A DNA stretch of 64,000 nt from Paenibacillus massiliensis subsp. panacisoli DSM 21345 (GTDB lineage Bacteria > Bacillota > Bacilli > Paenibacillales > Paenibacillaceae): positions 100,163 to 164,162 of the forward strand of contig NZ_KE384536.1 in the NCBI RefSeq assembly GCF_000426545.1, given 5' to 3'. How positions within the stretch are numbered: position 1 is the first letter of the stretch; the number at the start of each line of letters is the position of its first letter. The position numbers and the translations under genes are program-made. Under the pieces are notes generated by a model, which saw only the letters and a list, made by a program, of their open reading frames with translations, did no database searches and was not told the DNA's origin. Of this stretch, positions 17,580 through 27,542 are shown piece by piece.

Positions 17580-19484
17580 TCAACTCGTAGCGTTCTCAGC
17601 CAGCACGATCTGAAAGCTAATCTCGCGTCCACTCGCTTCGATGCGCGCCCATTTGAGCAATCCGTTTCGACAGGCAACGTTCTCCTCCTGGAGTTCAATT
17701 ACCGCATGTGGGGTGTCACTTGTCACCGTCACCGCCGCACCTCTGAACTCATTGGTAATTGTCTGGCCTTCAAGGCGAATATGGCTATGCTCCTGTCCGT
17801 CGAAGTGCATTAGCGGTATGATAGCGCCGATAGCTTCAACTTCTCCACTCACTTCATAGGTCACGGTAATGCGTCCTGGCTCCTGTCTGTAGCGAGTCAG
17901 TACCTCGGATACGCCCTTGAATGGACCGCTCCAGGAGAGCTCCAGCTCACTGAACTGCTCACCAGCTGCTTCATGCTTCACTTGAACGGCGCCCCCACCG
18001 TCCGCGGGATCAATGCCCACGTCCCGATCAAACGGGCTGGAGCCTTCCAGACCCTCTGCCAGACTGTGCCACTGTCCATCCAAGGTTCGCCAAGCTGGAG
18101 CGTAGCTGATGGGAAGAATTTCCCCCTCTCCGTATTCAGTGAAGCCGCTATCCTTATGTCCCGGTGCAGCCGGACCGATCAGCTCAGGAAGCTGCTGATG
18201 CTGGATACGGACGATACCTGGAATATGATAGGGATCATTGAGCGAGGTCTGGATGACCATCTGTTGTCCAGGCACCGCAGCCAGGATCGTCTGGAACCAG
18301 CCATCCCCGACGAGCACGCGGCTGCCAAGCTCTGCAGGTATAGGCCGCTCCGGCACATCCACGCCGTCATGCAGGATCGTGTAAGCCAAGGCCGCGGTCG
18401 TCCATAGGTTGTAGCAGGTGTGATTGCTGTACACCTCGAAGCCATGCCGTGCCTCTGGTTCGTAATAGTTGCGGACGATGCGCAAATTCCCCTCAGGTGT
18501 AACCCAGCGTCCAATCGCATCCCAGCATAATGCGGCAGCTCTGCGGAAGGCTCCAGCCAAGGCCACATCTCCCGCTTCGTAGGCAGCTTGAGCCGATGTC
18601 GTGAAGGTGAAGGCCGCCGCTGCTTCATTCCATTGATGCTGTCCGCTTCTTCCCCGCGGTGGGATCATGCCTTGTGGTGACAGCATGAGCAGTGAGCTGA
18701 AGGCTCCGCGGGCCAGATGCTTCTCCAGCTCCCCGAGACACTCCCCATGATAGCCGGCTCTCAGCATCGTACCAAGATGGTATCTCGTCGCAGCATCATA
18801 GGAGAAGGGGCTGTTCGGAAGATTAAGCGGACCATCCTGGTACAGTCCGAGTGCCGTGAAGCGTGGCAAGTGATAATTACGCAGATAGGTATCCATCCAG
18901 CCTGCCTCAGATGCCATTCCTTCCAGATAGCGAACATATTCGCCGGAGATCATAATGGCGTTCCAGTTAATCATCCGATTCGGATTCTTCATATGGCTCA
19001 TGGTGAACCGATAGTACTCCTCTGGCTGAATCTGTTGCAGTTGCTCATGCCAATGAGCTGCACGCTCAGGCAGCCGTGTCTTGAGCAGTCGGTAAGCCCC
19101 CATAATCATGACTGGAAAGAAATCGGGGTGCTCGTCGGGAGCGGTGCGAGTCACCACGCTCTGGATGCTGCTCTCCAGTGCCGAGGCTGCGGATTCCAGC
19201 AGCTCTGTTCTCCCCTCATTTACTAGCACTGCCGCGGCAAGTGCATAACAAGGCGTAGAGTAGTATCGCTCCTGATCCGAATAGGGGTCAATAACAGCCC
19301 CGTGCTGATCCTGGTGCCGCTTATAGGCGTTGACCAAGCCTTCAAGTAATGCCAGCTTCCGCTGACGATCCCAGCCACTGGATACAGACTCCTCAGTCGA
19401 GGATAGTGCTGTGAGGTATTCCTGCGCCTGGACTGACCATGGGTAATCCTCTCGGGTAACTTCTGTCACATGCTTCATCGTCAT
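17580..19484 (-). CDS. Unrecognised 634-residue protein, probable (alpha/alpha)-barrel polysaccharide lyase or hydrolase
   Basis: I do not recognise the family with certainty. The N-terminal two-thirds is rich in Trp, Tyr, His and Arg helices (YYSTPCYALAAAVL, MINWNAIMISGEYVRYLEGM, NSPFSYDAATRYHLGTML, NYYEPEARHGFEVYSNHTCYNLW), as in toroid-fold lyases. The C-terminal third is beta-rich. This two-domain layout is shared by heparinase- and hyaluronate-lyase-like families. There is no signal peptide. The ATG at 19484 has AAGGAG six bases away. It lies between a heparinase II/III gene and GH88, whose substrate is a lyase product, so a lyase acting on uronic-acid oligosaccharides is the best guess. 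Confidence 0.65.
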   Translation of the reverse strand: MTMKHVTEVTREDYPWSVQAQEYLTALSSTEESVSSGWDRQRKLALLEGLVNAYKRHQDQHGAVIDPYSDQERYYSTPCYALAAAVLVNEGRTELLESAASALESSIQSVVTRTAPDEHPDFFPVMIMGAYRLLKTRLPERAAHWHEQLQQIQPEEYYRFTMSHMKNPNRMINWNAIMISGEYVRYLEGMASEAGWMDTYLRNYHLPRFTALGLYQDGPLNLPNSPFSYDAATRYHLGTMLRAGYHGECLGELEKHLARGAFSSLLMLSPQGMIPPRGRSGQHQWNEAAAAFTFTTSAQAAYEAGDVALAGAFRRAAALCWDAIGRWVTPEGNLRIVRNYYEPEARHGFEVYSNHTCYNLWTTAALAYTILHDGVDVPERPIPAELGSRVLVGDGWFQTILAAVPGQQMVIQTSLNDPYHIPGIVRIQHQQLPELIGPAAPGHKDSGFTEYGEGEILPISYAPAWRTLDGQWHSLAEGLEGSSPFDRDVGIDPADGGGAVQVKHEAAGEQFSELELSWSGPFKGVSEVLTRYRQEPGRITVTYEVSGEVEAIGAIIPLMHFDGQEHSHIRLEGQTITNEFRGAAVTVTSDTPHAVIELQEENVACRNGLLKWARIEASGREISFQIVLAENATS

Positions 19485-19511
19485 AACCGCTCCTTCGTGA
19501 GCTTTTTGTTG

Positions 19512-19533
19512 CTTTGCATGGCACCATGCAAAG
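19512..19533. promoter_or_regulatory. 22-bp perfect palindrome upstream of the lyase-like gene
   Basis: CTTTGCATGG at 19512-19521 and CCATGCAAAG at 19524-19533 are perfect 10-bp arms around a 2-base centre. It begins 27 bases before the start codon of the 634-residue gene. It could be an operator for a LacI- or GntR-type regulator or an mRNA hairpin. There is no T-run, so it is not a simple terminator. Confidence 0.6.
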
Positions 19534-19684
19534 GGTGGTGATACTTATCTGCTTGGGCAAAAAGTTGTATACTTATCTATTTGCTTTATCTATTTACCTT
19601 TTCTATCTCGTCTTCAATATTTGCATTGTTGAAATATTCATTGGTAATACATAGGATTCACGCTGGCGAGTCTGGGTCCAAGCT

Positions 19685-19712
19685 GATCGTCATGCACTAA
19701 TCGTCATGCACC
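19685..19712. repeat. 14-bp tandem direct repeat
   Basis: ATCGTCATGCACTA is followed directly by ATCGTCATGCACCA, 40 bases past the heparinase stop. It is probably slippage. Confidence 0.6.
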
Positions 19713-19751
19713 AATTGCCAGGTCCAGGCTCAATCATCCGCTGCAAATCGC

Positions 19752-21737
19752 TCAAATCGCCCGAATCGTCATATTCATCTCCCAAGTCTCAACCATCGGC
19801 TGCCCTGATCTTGCCGGGTCAGCAGGCCCGCTTACTCCACTCCTTGTTATGGCAGTAACGTAGAAGGTAAAGAGCCGCCCGTCATGATCCAGATGCGCTA
19901 CCGGGGTAACCTCCACCTTGGATTGCTCTCCATCATAAGTGAGTTCAACCTCTGCCTTGCTTCCTGTCCAGCATATGCTGCTAGCAGTCACTTCAGGCCG
20001 ATGACAGCTAATGAATCGCTCTTCTACCTCCAGCGGTGCCGCAGAACCTGTATAGGTGAATACATCCCGAATCGTCAGTGAGGCCATTGCAGGGGGATGT
20101 TGCGGCCCCGACGCTGCATGTGAGGTGTATTTTCCCTGCTTGGTCAGGGCAGCATCATTTCCGTTCGCACCCGTAAGCACATCTCCCGAATCCGCACGAT
20201 CTCCACGCCTCGTGTCAGGCTCTGCACATTTCCAATCCAGAGAGCGGATATACGATTGCAGCCCATCCACCTCGTATGCTGCCGTCAGATCTAATGCGAT
20301 AGAGCTGCTACAGGGCTCATGCTGCACATTCAGGACGATGCTGGCTGCCTGCGTGCCCGAGTGCTGGACCTGTCCGTTAATGATGGGCACAGAATGATAA
20401 CGTGACGATATATTCACAATCTCATCACGCTGGTCTGAGAAGTACGCCTTCGTGTACACGCCCGCTCCAAGGTCGCACAGGATGTTCTCTCCTCCAGCAT
20501 GCACGGTCACATGGCCCAGATCGTTATGATTGTGTGGCTCGTCGTTGTGTCCCCCTTTGACGGCCATACCTGCAGTCAGTCTCTCGCCTTGCGAGTTCTC
20601 CAAGATACCTCTCGTAATAAGCCAGGCCAGCTCCGGCAAGTAATGGCTCTCTGTAGCCTGTGCCCGTCCCAGAGCCTCTTCCTTCGTCCACAGCAGGTTA
20701 CGTGAGACGTGACACCATCTGTAGCAAGGATCCTCGCCAAAAGCCGGAACCGTGAGCGGGAGCGAATAACGATGCTGTATACGTACGGATAGTCTGGACA
20801 GCAACCCTGAAGGAAGAAGCTCGATCTCGCCACTATCCGAGAAGTTCGCGGATATACCATCAGCAAAGTGAATACGCTCAGGGAACAAGGCAATCTCAGC
20901 AATCTTTGGTTGGCTTAATAGATCCAGCCTGCCATCCGTATATTCATATAGCAGATCGCCGAAATACACATAGTAACCGAACCCGTATACCCAATACCCC
21001 AGCCCTTCAGCACATCCGCCATCATGACCGTATCCGCTTACAAAGCAGGCCATTGATCCACACACTCTGCTCAATATCCGCTCTAGTCTGGCTCGATCCT
21101 GCACGAGCAGCAATGCGGCAATGCCCGCAGCTCCTGCGCAGACTGCCGCCCAGTTATGCGTCGCCTGCTCCCAGTGAAACGGGACAGGACCCTCGAAGGC
21201 TGGACGCAGCACCCTCCGGTCCACCTCATAACGAATTCTTCGAACCAGCTCAGGACTTAGCTGATCCTCCAACCAGACCGCAATCTCGGCCAGAGCCTGC
21301 GCTGTCTCTGCGGCCATCAGATCGACCGTCGTGCTGACACTGCTAATATCCTGGGTGGAGGATACATGCGCGGGAAGGCTCCAGGTGAATTCCTCACAAA
21401 TGTCCCATAGCATATCCTCCAGCGGTGCGATCAGCTCTTCACTATTCTCCAACAAGCTGCTCAATGCCAGACTCGCCAGACGGCGTCTCCGTTCGAAGTA
21501 AGCCTCCTGATAGTTCGTCCGGTCACCCGTCTCAGCGAATAGCCGATACAGGGAGTAGGTCAGGCGAGGTGGCACGCTGTGGGCATCCTGGTGAGCCATT
21601 TCCCTGACTTCGTTCGTTAATGCTTGCAATACATCCGCTCTGCCTATCATCTCCCAGCGCTCTCTGTTCTTCATGACAGGGAACGAAGCGGGAGGTCCAT
21701 CCTGCAGGGCCTGACGTATCTCGGCAGACGTGAACAT
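19752..21737 (-). CDS. Heparinase II/III family polysaccharide lyase
   Basis: A 661-residue protein with an N-terminal (alpha/alpha) toroid and a C-terminal beta-sandwich heparinase II/III domain. The key segment GGHNDEPHNHNDLGHVTVHAGGENILCDLGAG holds the family's conserved His-Asn-Asp cluster, followed by NISSRYHSVPIINGQVQHSG, another family block. It probably cleaves acidic polysaccharide chains by beta-elimination. No signal peptide is visible, so the substrate is likely imported oligosaccharide. The ATG at 21737 has AAGGAGG upstream. It is the first gene of the minus-strand run and divergent from the ABC transporter. Confidence 0.88.
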   Translation of the reverse strand: MFTSAEIRQALQDGPPASFPVMKNRERWEMIGRADVLQALTNEVREMAHQDAHSVPPRLTYSLYRLFAETGDRTNYQEAYFERRRRLASLALSSLLENSEELIAPLEDMLWDICEEFTWSLPAHVSSTQDISSVSTTVDLMAAETAQALAEIAVWLEDQLSPELVRRIRYEVDRRVLRPAFEGPVPFHWEQATHNWAAVCAGAAGIAALLLVQDRARLERILSRVCGSMACFVSGYGHDGGCAEGLGYWVYGFGYYVYFGDLLYEYTDGRLDLLSQPKIAEIALFPERIHFADGISANFSDSGEIELLPSGLLSRLSVRIQHRYSLPLTVPAFGEDPCYRWCHVSRNLLWTKEEALGRAQATESHYLPELAWLITRGILENSQGERLTAGMAVKGGHNDEPHNHNDLGHVTVHAGGENILCDLGAGVYTKAYFSDQRDEIVNISSRYHSVPIINGQVQHSGTQAASIVLNVQHEPCSSSIALDLTAAYEVDGLQSYIRSLDWKCAEPDTRRGDRADSGDVLTGANGNDAALTKQGKYTSHAASGPQHPPAMASLTIRDVFTYTGSAAPLEVEERFISCHRPEVTASSICWTGSKAEVELTYDGEQSKVEVTPVAHLDHDGRLFTFYVTAITRSGVSGPADPARSGQPMVETWEMNMTIRAI

Positions 21738-22154
21738 GCATTCTTCCTCCTTAATCTTGAGGTTATGCCCCCATTATACTCGGCTTGTTCTTGCTGCAGA
21801 TGGAACATATTTTTCTTTTCACAAAGCTTTTTGACTTATCTATAGAAGCTATTGCGTTCATTGCCATAAAAGCTACCGGTGTACACCATCTTCTGAGCTT
21901 GATTAGACCTTGATTTCTTGGCCCAAATGGGTCTATATCAAGCATCCTTCTATTCCTGCGGCGCACAGTCGCGCACAAAAATTCCAAAACTGAAAAATAT
22001 ATTTCATGTATGGACACCCCTCCCTGCCTACAATGTGGAGTATAGAGCAAGCGCTGAGCTGTCCCTGGCACAACACATTGGGACCAGGCACAGACGCTGC
22101 AGCGCAGATGCGTAATGAACTCATTTGCTAAATTCTATAGAGAGAGGGATGACT
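21738..22154. promoter_or_regulatory. Divergent promoter region between heparinase and sugar ABC transporter
   Basis: About 400 bases separate the two oppositely oriented operons. I see no gene. Imperfect dyads are present (GTTC-TTG-CTGCAG-ATG-GAAC near 21787; CTTGAT with ATCAAG about 21908-21942), and TACAAT near 22029 could be a -10 box of the plus-strand operon. No full promoter can be assigned with confidence. Confidence 0.35.
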
Positions 22155-23108
22155 ATGAAAGGGAATCGCAACACGGCCGCGGCAGAAACACAACAGACCG
22201 GATGGCGCAAAACAAAGGTCCGTTCAGCTGGTCAAAACGGCAAAGAAACACTCATGGGATATCTATTTGTCGGTCCGATGCTGGCTGGCTTATTCGTATT
22301 CACACTCATTCCGATTCTGGCTACAATCGTTCTGAGCTTGACGGACTGGAACTTCGTCGCCGGATTGGACAGGATCAAATTCGTGGGTCTGGACAACTTT
22401 ATTAAATTAACGAAGGACCCGTTGTTCATTCAATCCTTAGTTAATAACCTGCTGCTCCTGATCGTCATTCCGGTCACCATGATTGTCTCGCTGGTGCTGG
22501 CCGTCGTACTGAACAAGCAGGTATTCCTGAAAGGGATGTTCAAGGTCATTTTCTTCATGCCTTACATCTCCAGCGTAGTAGCTGTAGCTATCGTATATCA
22601 AGTATTGTTCCACCCTTCCTACGGACCAGTGAACCAGTTCCTGATGTCCCTCGGAATGAGCAGCCCGCCGAAATGGCTTGCTGATCCGAACTTCGCTCTG
22701 ATCTCAGTCATGATGATCAACGTCTGGACTAGTATCGGATTCTACATGATCCTCTATCTGGCAGGATTGCAGAACATTCCGAAGGACCTGTATGAGTCCG
22801 CTGATATTGATGGAGCCAATGCTTTCCACAAATTCAGATTCATTACGGTTCCTATGCTGTCACCAACATCGTTCTTCCTGCTGGTAACTGGTGTCATCTC
22901 TACATTCCGGATCTTCGATCTGATCAAGGTCCTCACCGAGGGCGGACCAGCTGGCTCCACCTCCGTAATGGTGTACTATCTCTACGACACAGCATTCGTG
23001 AATCTGAAGACCGGCTATGCTTCATCCATGGGGATTGTCCTGCTGCTCATGGTACTGGCGATTACGGGTATTCAATGGGTCGCACAGAAGAAATGGGTCA
23101 ATTACTAA
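22155..23108 (+). CDS. Carbohydrate ABC transporter permease (MalF/UgpA-like)
   Basis: The ATG at 22155 has AGAGAGGG six bases upstream, giving 317 residues; earlier in-frame starts at 22125 and 22149 lie in or before that site. Six membrane helices are visible. The first follows a basic N-terminal tail and lies in YLFVGPMLAGLFVFTLIPIL. The coupling segment LPKDLYESADIDGA-type motif appears as IPKDLYESADIDGANAFHKF, where EAA-loop binding to the ATPase is expected. CUT1 permeases work with a second permease, a binding protein and a shared MsmX-type ATPase; the other parts follow here except the ATPase. Confidence 0.94.
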   Translation: MKGNRNTAAAETQQTGWRKTKVRSAGQNGKETLMGYLFVGPMLAGLFVFTLIPILATIVLSLTDWNFVAGLDRIKFVGLDNFIKLTKDPLFIQSLVNNLLLLIVIPVTMIVSLVLAVVLNKQVFLKGMFKVIFFMPYISSVVAVAIVYQVLFHPSYGPVNQFLMSLGMSSPPKWLADPNFALISVMMINVWTSIGFYMILYLAGLQNIPKDLYESADIDGANAFHKFRFITVPMLSPTSFFLLVTGVISTFRIFDLIKVLTEGGPAGSTSVMVYYLYDTAFVNLKTGYASSMGIVLLLMVLAITGIQWVAQKKWVNY

Positions 23109-23129
23109 TGAGGCTCCAAGGGAGGGAAC

Positions 23130-23975
23130 ATGTCTATGCTACAATCGATTAAAGGGCAGGCCGGCAAGCTGATCATGACCGTGATTATGCTGATTATCGG
23201 AATCATATTCCTGATGCCATTCATCTGGATGCTATCCACATCCTTCAAGATCGAAGCGGATGTCTTCAAATATCCAATCGAATGGATTCCGACGACCTGG
23301 AACGCCATTCAGAACTATTCACAGGTATGGGCCGGGAATTATCCCTTCGCTCTGTACTATTGGAACACCATTAAGGTAACGCTGCTCACGACGGCGATCT
23401 CGGTGATCGTGTCCAGTATGGCGGCTTATGGATTCTCCAAAATCCAGTTCCGTGGACGGGAGTTCCTCTTCCTGATCGTCCTGTCCACCTACATGATCCC
23501 GGCACAGGCGATTCTCGTACCACAGTTCATCCTGTACCGCTGGCTCGGCCTGTTCGACAGCCATCTGGGACTCATCATGCTGGGTAGCTTCAGTGTTATG
23601 GGGACGTTCATGCTGCGTCAGTTCTTCCTGGGGATTAATCAGGAGTTCATCGAGGCAGCCAAGATTGACGGTGCGGGCCATATTCGGATCTTCGCTCAGA
23701 TTGCGTTCCCGCTCGTACGTCCATCCATTGCAACCTATGCAATCCTGCGTTTCATCTGGACGTGGAACGACTATCAGAATCCGCTGATCTTCCTGCGCTC
23801 CGACCATCTGTACACACTGCAGCTCGGTATTAATAAATTCGCCGATGCGTACGGGCAATATTACTCTCTGATTATGGCCGGGGCCGTATCCGCCATCATT
23901 CCACTGCTCATTATGTTCATCATCGGACAGAAGCAGGTTATTGAAGGCATCGCACTTGGCGGCGTTAAGGGATGA
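23130..23975 (+). CDS. Carbohydrate ABC transporter permease (MalG/UgpE-like)
   Basis: A 281-residue CUT1 permease with the ATG at 23130 after AAGGGAGGG. Six helices are visible. The EAA motif is NQEFIEAAKIDGAGHIRIFAQIAFPLVRP, and the C-terminus ends VIEGIALGGVKG, a hallmark of the MalG/UgpE group. It lies 21 bases after the first permease and pairs with it. No ATP-binding gene is in the cluster, which is common in Bacillales, where MsmX serves many importers. Confidence 0.94.
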   Translation: MSMLQSIKGQAGKLIMTVIMLIIGIIFLMPFIWMLSTSFKIEADVFKYPIEWIPTTWNAIQNYSQVWAGNYPFALYYWNTIKVTLLTTAISVIVSSMAAYGFSKIQFRGREFLFLIVLSTYMIPAQAILVPQFILYRWLGLFDSHLGLIMLGSFSVMGTFMLRQFFLGINQEFIEAAKIDGAGHIRIFAQIAFPLVRPSIATYAILRFIWTWNDYQNPLIFLRSDHLYTLQLGINKFADAYGQYYSLIMAGAVSAIIPLLIMFIIGQKQVIEGIALGGVKG

Positions 23976-24073
23976 CAACTTTAACAACGAATAAAGTTAC
24001 ATGAAGTCAAAATATTTTGCTTTTTAAAAAGATAGTTGCATGTCGCATGTCAGTGCAAATGATAGGATGATCA

Positions 24074-24088
24074 ATGTAAGCGTTTCAT
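24074..24088 (+). promoter_or_regulatory. cre-like site (CcpA) upstream of the sugar-binding lipoprotein gene
   Basis: ATGTAAGCGTTTCAT matches the catabolite-responsive element consensus WTGNAANCGNWNNCW at 14 of 15 positions. It lies in the 150-base gap before the binding-protein gene, suggesting glucose repression or a separate regulated transcript. Confidence 0.5.
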
Positions 24089-24127
24089 CCATTATAAAGA
24101 AAGCATACACACAGGGAGGTTATATCC

Positions 24128-25468
24128 ATGAAAAAACGGCGCTCTGTCTCCATCAGCCTTTGCGCGGTGCTGCTTCTCTCTCTATTACTGACTGCCTGCG
24201 GAGGCTCTTCGAATGAGCAAAGCTCCTCCGGGTCTGGTGAGGGTGGCAATGAACAAGTCACAATCAAATTTTTCCACTGGTACGATGACAAAATCGAGGG
24301 CTTCGACAAGCTAATTGCTGAATTCGAGAAGCAACATCCGAATATTAAAGTAGAATCCGTCGTAGGTGTTCTGAATGACGCCAATGAGACGATGAAGAAG
24401 ATTGACCTTGCGATCGCCTCTGGCGAAGAGCTGGACGTTATGATTATGAACAACCCGACTGCTTATGCACAGCGTGCTGCGATTGACGTATTGGAGCCGC
24501 TCGATGAGTATCTGGAGAAGGACGGCCTGACCTTCAACGATGAATATCAAGTGGACACGGCCATTGATGGCAAGCACTATGCCTTCCCTGGTAAAGTCAA
24601 TCAATACTTCGTCATGCTGAACAAAGACCAATTGGATGCAGCAGGCCTGCCTGTACCGACCGAATGGACTTGGGATGAGTATCTCGACTATGCCCAGAAG
24701 CTGACCAAGGGTGAAGGCCCTTCCAAGCAATACGGTACCTATTTCCACACATGGGTAGACTACTCCATGCTGCCACTGATGGGTCAACTGGAGAACAACA
24801 ACGTAATCAAGTCTGACGGTACACCGAATGTAGACAACGACCTGTTCCGCCAAGGGCTCGCGATTCGTGATCGTGCTGCCAAGGAAGGCTCCGCTGTACC
24901 CTATGAGGATACTATTAGCCAGAAGCTGCACTATCGGAATGTATTCATGAACGGTCAAGCTAGCATGCTGATGATCGGTTCCTGGATGATTACAGAAGCA
25001 GCTGGTAACGGACCGATCAAGCAGAACTTCAAGACAGCCTTCGCTCCTTATCCGACAGCTAAAGCTGGCGATCCGATTGCCAGTAAGGCTGATGGTGATT
25101 TTGTAACTGTATATGCTAAATCCAAGCACAAGGAAGAAGCCTACACCTTCGCAAAATGGTTCACTACAGAAGGTATGGAGCTGCAAGGTAAATACCTGAA
25201 CGGCTGGGCTAAATCGGACTCCCAGGCTCTGATTGACAAGATGACCTCTGGTCCTGATGCAGAGAAGCTGATCGACAAGGAATCCCTGCTGCACGTACTG
25301 GATGCCACACAACTGGCTAAAATGTACATCTCCGTACCTTATCAAGAAGAGCTGGATAAAGCCCTGATGAACGAAATGGAGAAAATGCTGCTGGGTGCCC
25401 AGGATCTGGACACAGCCGTCACCAATGCGCAGACCAACATTAAGAACCTGATTAGCGCGAATCAATAG
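24128..25468 (+). CDS. Carbohydrate ABC transporter substrate-binding lipoprotein
   Basis: A 446-residue family 1 solute-binding protein. The lipobox LLTAC places the lipidated cysteine at residue 24, followed by a Gly/Ser-rich tether. The mature part begins VTIKFFHWYDDKIEGFDKLIAEFEKQHPNIKVE, a typical opening. The middle holds WTWDEYLDYAQKLTKG and the C-terminal half FMNGQASMLMIGSWM. SD GGGAGG precedes the ATG. It delivers the substrate to the two preceding permeases. Given the flanking heparinase-like enzyme and GH88, the ligand is probably a uronate-containing oligosaccharide, by inference. Confidence 0.94.
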   Translation: MKKRRSVSISLCAVLLLSLLLTACGGSSNEQSSSGSGEGGNEQVTIKFFHWYDDKIEGFDKLIAEFEKQHPNIKVESVVGVLNDANETMKKIDLAIASGEELDVMIMNNPTAYAQRAAIDVLEPLDEYLEKDGLTFNDEYQVDTAIDGKHYAFPGKVNQYFVMLNKDQLDAAGLPVPTEWTWDEYLDYAQKLTKGEGPSKQYGTYFHTWVDYSMLPLMGQLENNNVIKSDGTPNVDNDLFRQGLAIRDRAAKEGSAVPYEDTISQKLHYRNVFMNGQASMLMIGSWMITEAAGNGPIKQNFKTAFAPYPTAKAGDPIASKADGDFVTVYAKSKHKEEAYTFAKWFTTEGMELQGKYLNGWAKSDSQALIDKMTSGPDAEKLIDKESLLHVLDATQLAKMYISVPYQEELDKALMNEMEKMLLGAQDLDTAVTNAQTNIKNLISANQ

Positions 25469-25499
25469 CGCACTACATCTTCATAGCTTCATCCCACGG

Positions 25500-25528
25500 A
25501 TTAGGACCCGCTTATGCGGTGTCCTAAT
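25500..25528 (+). terminator. Strong hairpin after the binding-protein gene
   Basis: ATTAGGAC-CCGC pairs with GCGG-T-GTCCTAAT (12 bp with one bulged T) around TTAT. Only a weak T-rich tail follows, so it may be a terminator or an mRNA-stabilising structure separating transporter and regulator expression. Confidence 0.55.
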
Positions 25529-25751
25529 TCCTTGCATTCAGCCAATATTCCATTCTGACCTCTCAAGTACAGTGCCATGAATGCTAGAATTGTCTAGAGA
25601 CTTGCTTTTCGAAGTGCTCTGCATCGTAATTCACAGGCGGAATATCAGCCTTCTATGGCCCCTTACAAAAAATTTGGGGTGCATGCCTTTTGGAAGCGCT
25701 TTATAATAAAAATAGGAAATGATGCCGAACTACCTGAAGAGGATGAACAAT

Positions 25752-27542
25752 ATGCTTCGATATATTCGCAACTCCAAGCTGAGACACCAGATTATTTTGA
25801 CCTCGTTAATATGCCTGATCATTCCCTTTGGGTTTGTCGTCTATATCAGCGGTATGTTCACCAACAATCTGATCAAGGAGCAGGCTGTGACGAATGCCTC
25901 CGAATCGCTCAAGCTCGTCAAGCTGCAGCTTCAGAACACCATACAGGGTCTGTTCAGCATTGCCAATCATCTGGAGTTCGACAGTAGCATCACCCCTTTT
26001 TTGAAGAGCGGCAATTACAAGGATACCTTCTATCGCGGCACCTATAATGTTACCGAACGGATCAACTCGCTGACGCATGACAAGGATGGGGTATTCGTGA
26101 CCGTGCTCACGCCAGATCAACGCTTCTATACCAATTATCTGCTCATGAACCAGTTCACTCCTCTCCAATTCATGGAGGAGCCGTGGTTCGAGACGATGGA
26201 CCAGTTGCCTGCCTATCAGAACAAATGGCTGGGTATTCAGCCCAACTATGTAGAGAATCAACAGGAGCGTAATCCCCAGGTCATTACCTTCGTGCGTACG
26301 CTCCGTACATCGGGCACACGCCCCTACGCGTACCTCGTCGTCAGCATTTCGGAGAAACGAATCTCCGAGCTCTTCGAGGCCTACAAGGAGCAGACGATTC
26401 TACTCGTAGATGACCACGGTCGAATTCTGGCCGGACAGGAGGGTGTGGGTGAGACCTTCCCACATCTGAATGTTATGAATGAGCACAGTGCCAAGGAATC
26501 ACCCGTGATCTCCATTGATGGCGTCTCCTATCTGTATGCCATGGAGAAAATGCCCTATGAGAACTGGTCGATCGTCAGTCTTATTCCTTATGATGACGCG
26601 GTGTCCAAAGCGAACCGGATTTACTGGATTAATTTCCTGTGGCAGGTTGGGTTCATGGTCCTGTTCGTCACGATTCTGATCTACCTACTGCGCCAGTTCA
26701 CCAAGCCGCTTGTCGCGCTGAGTCGGGTTGCTGCCAGTATCGAAGCAGACCGCCTCTCCGTGCGCTCGGGCATTCGCGGGGAGAATGAGGTAGGCATGCT
26801 GGCCAAATCCTTTGATAAAATGCTGGACCGCGTAGAAGGAATGGTAGAGGAAATCACGACAGAGCAAGAGAACAAGCGCAAGGCTGAGCTATCCATGCTG
26901 CAAGCCCAGATTCACCCGCATTTTCTGTTCAATATTCTCAATTCGATCCGTATGAAAATATGGCTGAGAGGCGATCGGGAGAGCGCCGATCTGCTTAGCT
27001 CCCTGTCCAGGCTACTGCGCATGACGATCCAACGCCAGGACCGTATGGTACGACTTGATGAAGAGATCAGCATCAGTGTGGAATACATGGTGCTCATGCA
27101 GGTAACGCTGCGTGAACCATTCCACTACGAGACGGAGCTCGCTCCCGAGACGCTGGACGTCATGATGCCACGCTTTGTACTCCAGCCCATTATTGAGAAT
27201 GCGCTCATCCATGGATTGGAGAAGGGTAGCGGCACAATCTGCATTACATCGGAAATACAAGAAGACCTCCTCATCGTCACTGTCTCAGACGACGGTCAGG
27301 GTATTCCTCCTGAGCAGCTGGAGGAGCTGAACCGGAATCTCAGGCTGGATACCAACACGCTCTCCGCGCAGCGTCAGGGCATGTCAGGGATCGGCATGAA
27401 CAATGTGTACCACCGTCTGCAGCTTATCTATGGCAAGGACAGTGATATGAGAATTGATAGCTCACCGGGGGAAGGGACATGTGTCCAACTCTACATTCCC
27501 TGGAAAGGATGGGATACGTATGATGAAAGCACTGCTGGCTGA
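25752..27542 (+). CDS. YesM-type sensor histidine kinase
   Basis: With the ATG at 25752 (preceded by AGAGGA) the protein has 596 residues; ATGs at 25719 and 25743 are alternatives. Two membrane helices (about 13-33 and 285-307) flank an extracytoplasmic Cache-like sensor domain. A HAMP domain (FTKPLVALSRVAASIEADR...) follows, then the HisKA_2-like YesM motif LQAQIHPHFLFNILNSI with the phospho-acceptor His, and an HATPase domain (PIIENALIHGLEKG, DDGQGIP, GMSGIGMNNVYHRL). YesM kinases sense extracellular carbohydrate, often with the binding protein, and signal to AraC-type response regulators, here the overlapping next gene. Confidence 0.92.
   Translation: MLRYIRNSKLRHQIILTSLICLIIPFGFVVYISGMFTNNLIKEQAVTNASESLKLVKLQLQNTIQGLFSIANHLEFDSSITPFLKSGNYKDTFYRGTYNVTERINSLTHDKDGVFVTVLTPDQRFYTNYLLMNQFTPLQFMEEPWFETMDQLPAYQNKWLGIQPNYVENQQERNPQVITFVRTLRTSGTRPYAYLVVSISEKRISELFEAYKEQTILLVDDHGRILAGQEGVGETFPHLNVMNEHSAKESPVISIDGVSYLYAMEKMPYENWSIVSLIPYDDAVSKANRIYWINFLWQVGFMVLFVTILIYLLRQFTKPLVALSRVAASIEADRLSVRSGIRGENEVGMLAKSFDKMLDRVEGMVEEITTEQENKRKAELSMLQAQIHPHFLFNILNSIRMKIWLRGDRESADLLSSLSRLLRMTIQRQDRMVRLDEEISISVEYMVLMQVTLREPFHYETELAPETLDVMMPRFVLQPIIENALIHGLEKGSGTICITSEIQEDLLIVTVSDDGQGIPPEQLEELNRNLRLDTNTLSAQRQGMSGIGMNNVYHRLQLIYGKDSDMRIDSSPGEGTCVQLYIPWKGWDTYDESTAG

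Noticed and set aside
24311..25465. 384-codon open frame on the minus strand
   Set aside because: It is exactly antisense to the sugar-binding lipoprotein, has no ribosome binding site, and its composition is that of a codon-bias shadow.
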